From assembly GCA_937943045.1 (NCBI GenBank), contig CALEBN010000002.1, forward strand, positions 1 through 5,238: 5,238 bases of DNA. Direction: 5' to 3'. Below are positions 1 to 4,768 of the stretch, in pieces. Position numbers and translations under genes: made by a program. The stretch's first letter is position 1, and each line of letters starts with the position of its first letter. A model generated the notes under the pieces. It was given only the letters and a program-made list of their open reading frames with translations. It searched no databases and was not told the DNA's origin. The DNA comes from an uncultured Collinsella sp. Lineage in GTDB: Bacteria > Actinomycetota > Coriobacteriia > Coriobacteriales > Coriobacteriaceae.

Positions 1-577
1 TGCAATTGTGGCAGCGTCCGCAGCGCGACCCTTCGAACGGCGGGTCGTAGACGTCGGCATCGTCCGTGAGCAACAATTCGCCCAGCAGGACATAGGTGCC
101 GAAACGGGGTGTCACCAGTAGCGACTGGCGGCCTATCCAGCCCAGCCCGGCCTCGACGGCCAGCTGTTTTTCGAGCAGCGGCGCCGTGTCGACGAACGCC
201 CGCCCCGACAGATCGGGGCGGGAGGCGCGGAGTGCATCGAGCATCCGGCCGAGCATTCCCTTGATCGTCGTGTGGTAGTCGGCCGCACAGGCATAGGACG
301 CTACTTTCGTGCGGTGTCCGGGAGGGTAGCCCTCGCCTGCGCGGTTTTTGTAACTCACGGCGCAGACCACGGCCGTACGTGCGCCCTCTACCAGTTTGCG
401 CGGGTCGGCACGCTTCTCGACATTGCGCTCCATGTAGGCCAGCGACGACTGGTAGCCCTTGCCGAGCCATGCCCGCAGCATCGACTCGTTCTCGACCAGG
501 TGCCGGCACGGGGCCAGGCCGCATAGATCGAACCCCGCATCGGCGGCAAGTTTTTTGATGTACTGATGGTCGAGCAT
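1..577 (-). CDS. queG: Epoxyqueuosine reductase QueG, N-terminal 192 residues (3' end beyond window)
   Basis: QueG is a cytoplasmic cobalamin- and [4Fe-4S]-dependent enzyme that reduces epoxyqueuosine to queuosine in the wobble position of tRNAs, the last step of queuosine synthesis. Translating the reverse strand from ATG at 575-577 gives an unbroken frame beginning MLDHQYIKKLAADAGFDLCG. A family-typical block, FVDTAPLLEKQLAVEAGLGW, contains the conserved Asp (D130) expected to act as proton donor. It is followed by GTYVLLGELLL, and then the first iron-sulfur Cys set CGRCHNC (C186, C189, C192), where the window ends. The remaining Cys of the two clusters and the C-terminal repeats lie outside. 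The start is the only Met fitting the family N-terminus. No Shine-Dalgarno is visible, as is usual in Bacteroidetes. The gene is divergent from the acyl-CoA synthetase gene across a 99-base gap. Family assignment is firm; the Alistipes-like origin is inferred from codon use. Confidence 0.93.
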   Translation of the reverse strand, partial: MLDHQYIKKLAADAGFDLCGLAPCRHLVENESMLRAWLGKGYQSSLAYMERNVEKRADPRKLVEGARTAVVCAVSYKNRAGEGYPPGHRTKVASYACAADYHTTIKGMLGRMLDALRASRPDLSGRAFVDTAPLLEKQLAVEAGLGWIGRQSLLVTPRFGTYVLLGELLLTDDADVYDPPFEGSRCGRCHNC

Positions 578-592
578 TTTATTATTTTGGTT

Positions 593-600
593 CAAAAATA
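593..600 (-). promoter_or_regulatory. Possible Bacteroidetes -7 box for queG
   Basis: On the minus strand this reads TATTTTTG, matching the Bacteroidetes sigma-ABfr -7 consensus TAnnTTTG. It ends 15 bases before the queG ATG, which would give a short leader. No clear TTG -33 element lies 19-21 bases upstream, so the call is tentative. The 99-base divergent gap (578-676) is clearly more AT-rich than the flanking genes and must carry both promoters if the two genes are native neighbours. On the plus strand the best -7-like match is TAATTTCG at 623-630, one mismatch and also without a -33 box. Confidence 0.3.
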
Positions 601-676
601 GTGATTTTTAACCGGAAATTAGTAATTTCGCCCCAAACTTTCGCGTTATTGAAACGTAGTTAAAACGAAACGTATT

Positions 677-1672
677 ATGACCATCAATACACTTTACGAA
701 CTGGCCCGCAACAGCGTGGAGAAGTTCGCGTCGAAAGTCGCATTTTCGATGTTCGAAGGCGACGACGTGACTTATGCCGAGGTGGGCCGGCGTATCGAAA
801 AAGTGCAGGAGATACTTACCTGTGCGGGGCTCCATGCCGGGGACAAGGTCGCCTTGCTCAGCAGCAACATGCCCAACTGGGGTGTATGCTATTTCGCCGT
901 CACTTCGGCCGGCATGGTCGCCGTGCCGATCCTGCCCGATTTTTCGGGCGAGGAGCTCGACATGATCATCGCGCATTCCGAAGCCAAGGCCCTGCTCGTT
1001 TCCGACCGGCTCTTTACCAAACTCTCGAAACAGACCATCGAACGGCTGAACGTCGTGGTGCGCACCAAGAACCTGGGCGTCATCGCTCAGCGTGTCAAGG
1101 GGGAGGGCTCCATGGCCGTACCGAAGCCCGATGACCTGGCCGTGATCATCTATACGTCGGGTACGACCTCGAAACCCAAGGGGGTGATGCTGACCCACGC
1201 GGCACTCTGCGCCCAGGTCGGGATCTCGTCGAGCATCTTTCCCGTACTGCCCGACGACGTATTCCTCTCGGTGCTGCCGCTTTCGCACACCTACGAATGT
1301 TCCATAGGCATGATCTATCCCTTCTCGATGGGCGCCAGGGTGGTTTACCTCGACCGTCCGCCCACGGCCTCGGCGCTGATGCCGGCGCTGCGTGCCGTGC
1401 GTCCCTCGGTCATGCTGATCGTGCCGCTCATCATCGAAAAGATCTACCGCCACCAGGTGCTGGCCAAATTCAATTCCAATGGTTTCTGGCGTACGCTCTA
1501 TAAGGTGGGATTCTTGCGCCGCTACCTCCACCGCGTCGCGGGCAAGAAACTGCTCAAGCTCTTCGGCGGGCGTCTGCGGTTCCTCGGCATCGGGGGCGCC
1601 AAACTCGACGGCGGTGCCGAAAAGTTCCTGCTGGAGGCGAAAGTCCCTTATGCCATCGGCTACGGGCTTACC
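677..1672 (+). other. Long-chain acyl-CoA synthetase (AMP-binding) gene, N-terminal 332 residues, cut at 1672
   Basis: Enzymes of this family activate fatty acids with ATP to acyl-AMP and then to acyl-CoA. The ATP-phosphate loop is at residues 159-169 (YTSGTTSKPKG), with Ser in a position where the family allows Gly or Ser. PLSHTYE follows at 201-207, and VPLIIEKIY at 250-258 resembles the VPRVFEKIY signature of long-chain synthetases. The adenine-binding motif begins as YAIGYGLT at 325-332, where GYGLTE(T/S) is expected, and is then interrupted. Full-length relatives are usually around 550-600 residues, so the hinge, the TGD ATP-ribose motif and the C-terminal domain are missing. ATG 677 is preceded by the A-rich stretch TTAAAACGAAACGTATT and no Shine-Dalgarno, the normal Bacteroidetes arrangement. 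Ser codons are mainly TCG, as in the neighbouring queG, so the two probably belong to the same genome. The exact substrate chain length cannot be read from the sequence. Confidence 0.88.
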
Positions 1673-2476
1673 AACGAAGGCGACGTATGGGATTACTACA
1701 CCGGCAAAAGTCCTGCGGCCTGCATGCCTATCGGCGCAGTGCTGACCATTGCCGCGGCAGGCAGCGAAATGAGCAACGCCAGCATTATCACCAACGAAAA
1801 CGGCTGGTTAAAACGCGGGGCATATTCGCCTTACGCTTACTGCAAATTTGCCGTTATGAACCCGGAACTGACTTATACCCTGCCTGCTTACCAGACGGCC
1901 AGCGGCTGCACAGATATTATCGTTCACAGCCTGGAACGCTTTTTTACAAAGCCTGACGTTAAACAGCTTAATTTAACGGATGGCATTGCCGAAACACTGA
2001 TTAAAAACGTAATGCGCAACGTAAAAATTGCGCTTAAAAAACCTGATGATTATGATGCCCGCGCCGAAATTATGTGGAGCGGCACCCTTTCACACAACGA
2101 TATCACAGGCGACCGCACTTTGGGCGACTGGGCCTGCCATCAGCTGGAGCACGAACTCGGCGGCATGTTTGACATCGCGCACGGCGCAGGGCTGGCAGCA
2201 GTTTGGGGCAGCTGGGCACGCTATGTAATGCCGGTTAATCCCGCGCGTTTTGCACAGCTTGCCGTTAATGTTTTTGGCATTCCCTACACCGCCGGGCAGG
2301 AAGAAAAAATCGCCGTTGAAGGCATTGAAGCGCGAGTGCACGCATTGGGTGCACGGCGGTGTCTTGGCCTTCCTAATCTCCCTGATCGGGTTTTTGAGCT
2401 TCATCGTAGGCGCCTCGTTCCTCTTCGCTTGCTAATCGGTAGCTGTTCCGTCCCATGCATCCCGCCGCCTCGATGA
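677..2476 (+). CDS. 599-codon chimeric reading frame: acyl-CoA synthetase N-part + Fe-alcohol dehydrogenase middle + out-of-frame tail
   Basis: The frame starts at ATG 677 and stops at TGA 2474-2476, but its product is not a credible single protein. Residues 1-332 are an AMP-binding synthetase ending abruptly at GYGLT. Residues 333-552 are an iron-containing alcohol dehydrogenase starting abruptly at EGDVWDYYTGK and ending at EGIEA. Residues 553-599 (Arg/Leu/Pro-rich) match neither family and lie antisense to two minus-strand genes of the next segment. The synthetase lacks its C-terminal lid with the catalytic Lys. The dehydrogenase lacks its nucleotide-binding N-terminal part and its C-terminus. 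Neither half could be catalytically complete. Both boundaries fall inside domains, not at linkers, and codon use changes across them. An assembly join of unrelated DNAs that stayed open by chance is the most likely reading. A real rearranged pseudogene is possible but less likely. Confidence 0.8.
   Translation: MTINTLYELARNSVEKFASKVAFSMFEGDDVTYAEVGRRIEKVQEILTCAGLHAGDKVALLSSNMPNWGVCYFAVTSAGMVAVPILPDFSGEELDMIIAHSEAKALLVSDRLFTKLSKQTIERLNVVVRTKNLGVIAQRVKGEGSMAVPKPDDLAVIIYTSGTTSKPKGVMLTHAALCAQVGISSSIFPVLPDDVFLSVLPLSHTYECSIGMIYPFSMGARVVYLDRPPTASALMPALRAVRPSVMLIVPLIIEKIYRHQVLAKFNSNGFWRTLYKVGFLRRYLHRVAGKKLLKLFGGRLRFLGIGGAKLDGGAEKFLLEAKVPYAIGYGLTNEGDVWDYYTGKSPAACMPIGAVLTIAAAGSEMSNASIITNENGWLKRGAYSPYAYCKFAVMNPELTYTLPAYQTASGCTDIIVHSLERFFTKPDVKQLNLTDGIAETLIKNVMRNVKIALKKPDDYDARAEIMWSGTLSHNDITGDRTLGDWACHQLEHELGGMFDIAHGAGLAAVWGSWARYVMPVNPARFAQLAVNVFGIPYTAGQEEKIAVEGIEARVHALGARRCLGLPNLPDRVFELHRRRLVPLRLLIGSCSVPCIPPPR
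1673..2332 (+). other. Iron-containing NAD(P)H-dependent alcohol dehydrogenase (BdhA/YqhD-like), internal fragment of about 220 residues
   Basis: The family reduces aldehydes such as butanal to alcohols in the cytoplasm with NAD(P)H and a divalent metal. The fragment begins at EGDVWDYYTGK and contains TIAAAGSEMSN, NPELTYTLPAYQTASG and LGDWACHQLEHELGGMFD. Numbered in the 599-codon frame, the four expected metal ligands are D413 and H417 (TDIIVH), H488 (CHQLEH) and H502 (DIAHGAGLA). The 14-residue H488-H502 spacing matches the family. The product stops at GQEEKIAVEGIEA, where the family normally continues with another 50-60 residues. About 110 N-terminal residues, including the GGGS coenzyme loop, are absent. 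Codon use differs from segment A: more AGC Ser, AAA Lys, GTT and GCA, fewer TCG. The donor lineage cannot be named safely. Start and end positions are accurate to a few bases because the joins are inferred from protein family boundaries. Confidence 0.85.
2333..2404 (-). CDS. Start of a small CxxC protein, cut off by the segment B/C join
   Basis: Downstream of the zinc-ribbon gene the minus strand offers ATG at 2402-2404 with a weak GAGG about eight bases upstream, overlapping the preceding gene by 32 bases. The product begins MKLKNPIREIRKAKTPPCTQ and continues CVHSR, after which the frame runs into antisense alcohol dehydrogenase sequence. PPCTQCVHS looks like the first half of a zinc knuckle and would fit the many small Cys-rich proteins of phage early operons. 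The second Cys pair would lie in missing DNA. The long overlap and short length keep confidence low. The alternative is that this is simply 3' flanking sequence of the operon. Confidence 0.35.
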
Positions 2477-2660
2477 CGACGGCCCTCTCGAAGCACTCGT
2501 CGCAGAGGTCAATCGTCTCTTCTTTAACGTAGGGAGTGCATGGCCTTCCTTCGTTCTGCTCGGTCGTCCACCTCACGGGTAGGGTGATGGAATGGGCTCG
2601 TTCGATCTCTCTTCCGCACACGTCGCACTTGAACGTGTCGGGATGCTTAATCGTCGCCAT
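2373..2660 (-). CDS. 95-aa putative zinc-ribbon protein
   Basis: I do not recognise a named family. The product starts MATIKHPDTFKCDVCGREIE and has two CxxC pairs, C12-C15 and C53-C56 (LCDECFE), 38 residues apart, as expected for a single structural zinc ribbon. C41 and C68 are additional cysteines. The middle segment RAHSITLPVRW could be a beta hairpin between the knuckles. The tail is acidic and hydrophilic. The start is chosen from a strong GGAGG (2666-2670) five bases before ATG 2658-2660. A longer frame from 2774 exists but lacks such a site and would overlap the next gene almost fully. The gene overlaps the end of the zincin-like gene by 14 bases. It is a cytoplasmic protein with no signal peptide. 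A DNA- or protein-binding accessory role in the mobile-element operon is a guess from context. Confidence 0.8.
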   Translation of the reverse strand: MATIKHPDTFKCDVCGREIERAHSITLPVRWTTEQNEGRPCTPYVKEETIDLCDECFERAVVIEAAGCMGRNSYRLASEEERGAYDEAQKPDQGD

Positions 2661-3000
2661 CGGAACCTCCGCAGGCGATGATGATCCCCGCCGTGATGGT
2701 CTGCACCATGTAGGCCAGTTCCTCGGCGGCGGGCGTATCCTCCCCGATGCTGGCAAGCATGTCACACGCCGCATGCGTCGCCTCGTGGGCGGCGAGCGCG
2801 TACAGGTCCGGGGCCTTCACCTTGCGGCTGATCCAGATCACGCACCCCTTGCCCGGGATGCAGCTGGTGAGGCCGTCCTTGCCCTTGGTGTCTCCCGGCT
2901 CTTCGCCCATCCTGCGCACGGCCTCGCGGTACTCTCGCTTGCTGGTGGTGACCCAAAGCGGGTCGAACGGCATAATCAGCGGCTCAATCTCGGTTGCCAT
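2647..3000 (-). CDS. 117-aa HExxH zincin-like protein
   Basis: The product contains AAHEATHAA with the metallopeptidase signature HExxH at residues 72-76 (H72, E73, H76). AAEELAYMV follows about 17 residues later, where E93 or E94 could supply a third metal ligand. Upstream, GCVIWISRKV looks like a beta strand that would precede the active-site helix, a minimal zincin layout. There is no signal peptide or membrane segment, so it should act in the cytoplasm. Small HEATH-type proteins occur in phage and mobile-element gene clusters, but a proteolytic role is rarely shown. The ATG at 2998-3000 is preferred because AGGGGG (3007-3012) lies six bases upstream. The longer GTG start at 3013-3015 has no ribosome-binding site. 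The gene overlaps its upstream neighbour by 17 bases and its downstream neighbour by 14. Substrate is unknown. Confidence 0.82.
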   Translation of the reverse strand: MATEIEPLIMPFDPLWVTTSKREYREAVRRMGEEPGDTKGKDGLTSCIPGKGCVIWISRKVKAPDLYALAAHEATHAACDMLASIGEDTPAAEELAYMVQTITAGIIIACGGSDGDD

Positions 3001-3223
3001 CGCGTTCCCCCTCACGGCCCAACTCCACGCAACCGGGGAACCGGCCCCGCAGGTCGAGCACGGTTCCGTCTTCCAGCAGTGCGAAGCACTGGTAGCTGTC
3101 GTCGGTCAGGGCCTCGACGATGGAAAGCGCCTCTTCCTCGGTGCCCGTGGTGGCGATTTCGATGCCCTGCCGGTATGCGCTTGCGTAGCTCTGGCAGAGC
3201 GAGCGCTCATAGATGCGTATCAT
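2984..3223 (-). CDS. 79-aa protein of unknown function
   Basis: No family is recognised. The sequence starts MIRIYERSLCQSYASAYRQG. It continues through a short acidic helix-like part (TEEEALSIVEAL) and a strand-turn-strand element, CFALLEDGTVLDLRGRF, and ends in a charged tail rich in Arg, Glu and Asp. The compact alpha/beta pattern suggests a small folded cytoplasmic protein without membrane segments. Its ATG overlaps the TGA of the upstream gene as ATGA (3220-3223), and GAGG (3231-3234) stands seven bases before the start, so start and coding status are well supported. Position inside the replication operon suggests an accessory or host-takeover role, which is inference only. Confidence 0.78.
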   Translation of the reverse strand: MIRIYERSLCQSYASAYRQGIEIATTGTEEEALSIVEALTDDSYQCFALLEDGTVLDLRGRFPGCVELGREGERDGNRD

Positions 3224-3603
3224 TCGCGCGCCTCGGCAGCCTGCTTGTCGTACTTCGCGCGAAGCTCAGGTTCGAACTCCTTGATGAACGCAAGCACGCT
3301 GATGCCCTCGGGCAGGTAGTACTTGCGCACATTCTCAAGGCACCAGTCCTCGAACGTCTCGCCGTCGGTCACCTCGCACGCGTATCCCGTGCAGTGGCTC
3401 ATGAGCGCATCGCGCCCGGCCTTGCGGATGGCCTGCTGCATCGCGGAGCCGTGCGCCGCCTCGATGGCATCAATCTGCCCGGTCAGCTCGTCGATGCGCT
3501 CGTCGCGGTACTTCAGCTCGCGGTTGAGCATGTCGTTCTCGTCCTGCTGGTCGAACAGCTGCGCGAGCACGTACTGCTCGCAAGTCTTGATCTCCATGGT
3601 CAT
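3220..3603 (-). CDS. 127-aa protein with N-terminal coiled coil, unknown function
   Basis: No named family is recognised. Residues 12-50 are highly charged with heptad-like hydrophobics (LFDQQDENDMLNRELKYRDE, then RIDELTGQIDAIEAAH), typical of a coiled coil, so oligomerisation is likely. The C-terminal half has GRDALMSHCTGYAC, the aromatic/acidic stretch FEDWCLENVRKYYLPEG, and a basic-acidic tail, and is probably a small helical domain. The first ATG (3601-3603) forms an ATGA overlap with the stop of the HNH-like gene. A second ATG two codons later (3595-3597) is better spaced, nine bases, from the AGAAGG Shine-Dalgarno, so the true product may begin MEIKTCEQ. No transmembrane or signal sequence is visible. 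The pattern fits small early phage proteins seen next to replication genes, without a predicted activity. Confidence 0.8.
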   Translation of the reverse strand: MTMEIKTCEQYVLAQLFDQQDENDMLNRELKYRDERIDELTGQIDAIEAAHGSAMQQAIRKAGRDALMSHCTGYACEVTDGETFEDWCLENVRKYYLPEGISVLAFIKEFEPELRAKYDKQAAEARE

Positions 3604-4055
3604 TTCCCTTCTCGGATCATTTCGTTTCCGTGTTCGTCGGTTATCGCCCAATAGCCGTACTCGTACAGCCCTGGGTGGTGCGGCTCGTAGACTTCCAGCA
3701 GTTGGCCCGTCCACCAGGCCTCCTCGTACACCTTGGAGCGCCAGCGCCACTCGGCCCTGAGGCCCGCGCCGCCGTGGAACTGGTTGTGGCACCCGGTCGT
3801 GCCGCTGCCGCACAGGGCGAACAGCGGGCTTCGCAGGCTCCACGTGCCGTTCGGCGTGACAAGCTCGAACTCAAGCCCCCAGCTTCGGTGTGCCACGTGG
3901 TGGCAGCTCTGTGCGCGCCTGCCGCAGACGCAGCAGCGGTCTTGCAGAAGCTCGTACGACCGCTTGCCCGTGTAGCGCGCCCCGAGGTGTGGCTTTCCGT
4001 AAAGCTCGGCGCGCTCCTTCGGCCAGCCGCGCAGCTGGCTTGCTTGCAGGATCAT
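3600..4055 (-). CDS. 151-aa HNH-endonuclease-like protein
   Basis: The protein has a Cys knuckle RCCVCG (C41, C42, C44), followed by CHHVAHRSWG (C51, H52, H53), then LCGSGTTGCHNQFH (C82, C89, H90, N91, H94). Cys pairs around an H...N..H series are the signature of the beta-beta-alpha metal HNH nuclease fold. H53, N91 and H94 are the likely catalytic/metal set, with Cys residues holding a structural zinc. Phage enzymes of this type can be recombination or packaging nucleases; placement next to a helicase loader favours a replication or recombination role. After the motif comes an aromatic-rich tail (WWTGQLLEVYEPHHPGLYEY). The start is fixed by GGGAGG (4061-4066) five bases before ATG 4053-4055, which overlaps the upstream stop as ATGA. 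Activity itself is not demonstrable here; loss of catalysis with retention of the fold is possible. Confidence 0.8.
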   Translation of the reverse strand: MILQASQLRGWPKERAELYGKPHLGARYTGKRSYELLQDRCCVCGRRAQSCHHVAHRSWGLEFELVTPNGTWSLRSPLFALCGSGTTGCHNQFHGGAGLRAEWRWRSKVYEEAWWTGQLLEVYEPHHPGLYEYGYWAITDEHGNEMIREGK

Positions 4056-4768
4056 GCGAGCCTCCCGTCCGGGCCGTCGAACTCGACCACCCTTGCCCCG
4101 TGGCGCAGCCGCGACACGATGGCCTTGGCCGTGTCGGCGTCGCCCTGCTCGGCGAGCCTGCGCACGAGGTCGCTGGGCCTGTACTGCGTGGTGACAAGCG
4201 TGGGGCGCATCGCCGAGTAGCGCTGGTCGATGAGCTGGAACAGGCTGTCGAGCACGAAGCCCGTGGGCCTGCGCTTGCCCAAGTCGTCGATGAGCAGGTA
4301 GCCCGCTTCGGCATAGCGCTTCAAGGGGTCGCCGCCGTCGTGGAAGCTGCGCTGAATCTCGTCGAGCACGCGGTACATCGGCACCATGAGCGGCGACTTG
4401 CCCCGGTCGTACAAGCGCATGGCCACGGCTGCGGCGCAGGTCGTCTTGCGGGTGCCGACGTCGCCCCACAGGTAGAGCCATTGGCCGCCCTCCATGGCAA
4501 GCGCAAGCTCGTCGGCCATGGAGTGGTCAAGCCCCAGGTAGCGCTCGGGCACGCCGCAGCGCACAAGCGAGCGCCTGCGCTTCTCGGCGACGGCCTTCTC
4601 GGCCTCAGCCTGCTCTTGCGCCGCTATGGCAGCGCGCTCGGCGACGGCCCCTTCGCAGCCGCACGACTCGTAGCCGCAGAACAGGCGCTTGAGGCCCAGC
4701 TGGGCGTACCGCGCGTTGAGCACGGCCCCGCAATGCGGGCACTCAGTCGTACTGGGAAAAGTCGTCAC
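4052..4768 (-). CDS. DnaC/IstB-type helicase-loader AAA+ ATPase with N-terminal zinc motif
   Basis: These ATPases load the replicative DnaB helicase onto single-stranded DNA at an origin. The 238-aa product begins with a probable zinc-binding module, C10-C13 (CPHC) and C31/C36/C38 (CGYESCGC), followed by an Ala/Glu-rich helix at 41-66. The AAA+ core carries Walker A GDVGTRKT at 102-109, Walker B LLIDDLG at 158-164, a sensor-1-like TLVTTQ at 190-195 and the arginine-finger region IVSRL at 217-221 leading into VVEF. Length and motif order fit phage and mobile-element DnaC. One oddity is Arg107 in place of the usual second Gly of Walker A. Translation starts at GTG 4766-4768, nine bases after a strong AGGAGG. 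The gene overlaps the initiator-like gene by 26 bases and the HNH-like gene by four, so expression is probably coupled. Confidence 0.92.
   Translation of the reverse strand: MTTFPSTTECPHCGAVLNARYAQLGLKRLFCGYESCGCEGAVAERAAIAAQEQAEAEKAVAEKRRRSLVRCGVPERYLGLDHSMADELALAMEGGQWLYLWGDVGTRKTTCAAAVAMRLYDRGKSPLMVPMYRVLDEIQRSFHDGGDPLKRYAEAGYLLIDDLGKRRPTGFVLDSLFQLIDQRYSAMRPTLVTTQYRPSDLVRRLAEQGDADTAKAIVSRLRHGARVVEFDGPDGRLA

Noticed and set aside
623..630. TAATTTCG as a -7 box for the plus-strand synthetase gene
   Set aside because: One mismatch to TAnnTTTG and no -33 TTG at the right distance; too weak to list as a feature.
836..1190. Ser instead of Gly in the AMP-binding loop TSGTTSKPKG as a possible inactivating change
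   Set aside because: The family signature accepts Gly or Ser at that position.
608..1531. Minus-strand open frame of 307 codons
   Set aside because: Antisense to the clear AMP-binding synthetase; rich in His, Asp, Arg and Gln, with no recognisable motif.
2336..2354. Two GTGCAC palindromes as an attachment or integration site
   Set aside because: Six-base palindromes are common; there is no flanking duplication, integrase gene or tRNA end to support a site-specific event.
2336..2435. Hydrophobic plus-strand peptide VHGGVLAFLISLIGFLSFIV, resembling a membrane segment
   Set aside because: It lies antisense to the start of the 95-aa gene's downstream neighbour and to that gene's end, has no start of its own in segment C, and is readable only by continuing across the join.
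2661..2774. N-terminal extension of the zinc-ribbon gene to an upstream Met
   Set aside because: It overlaps the zincin-like gene and lacks a ribosome-binding site, whereas ATG 2658-2660 has GGAGG five bases upstream.
2536..3654. Long plus-strand open frame of 372 codons
   Set aside because: Antisense shadow of four well-supported minus-strand genes with ribosome-binding sites and coupled starts; its composition (Arg, His, Gly, Pro) is typical of GC-rich antisense frames.
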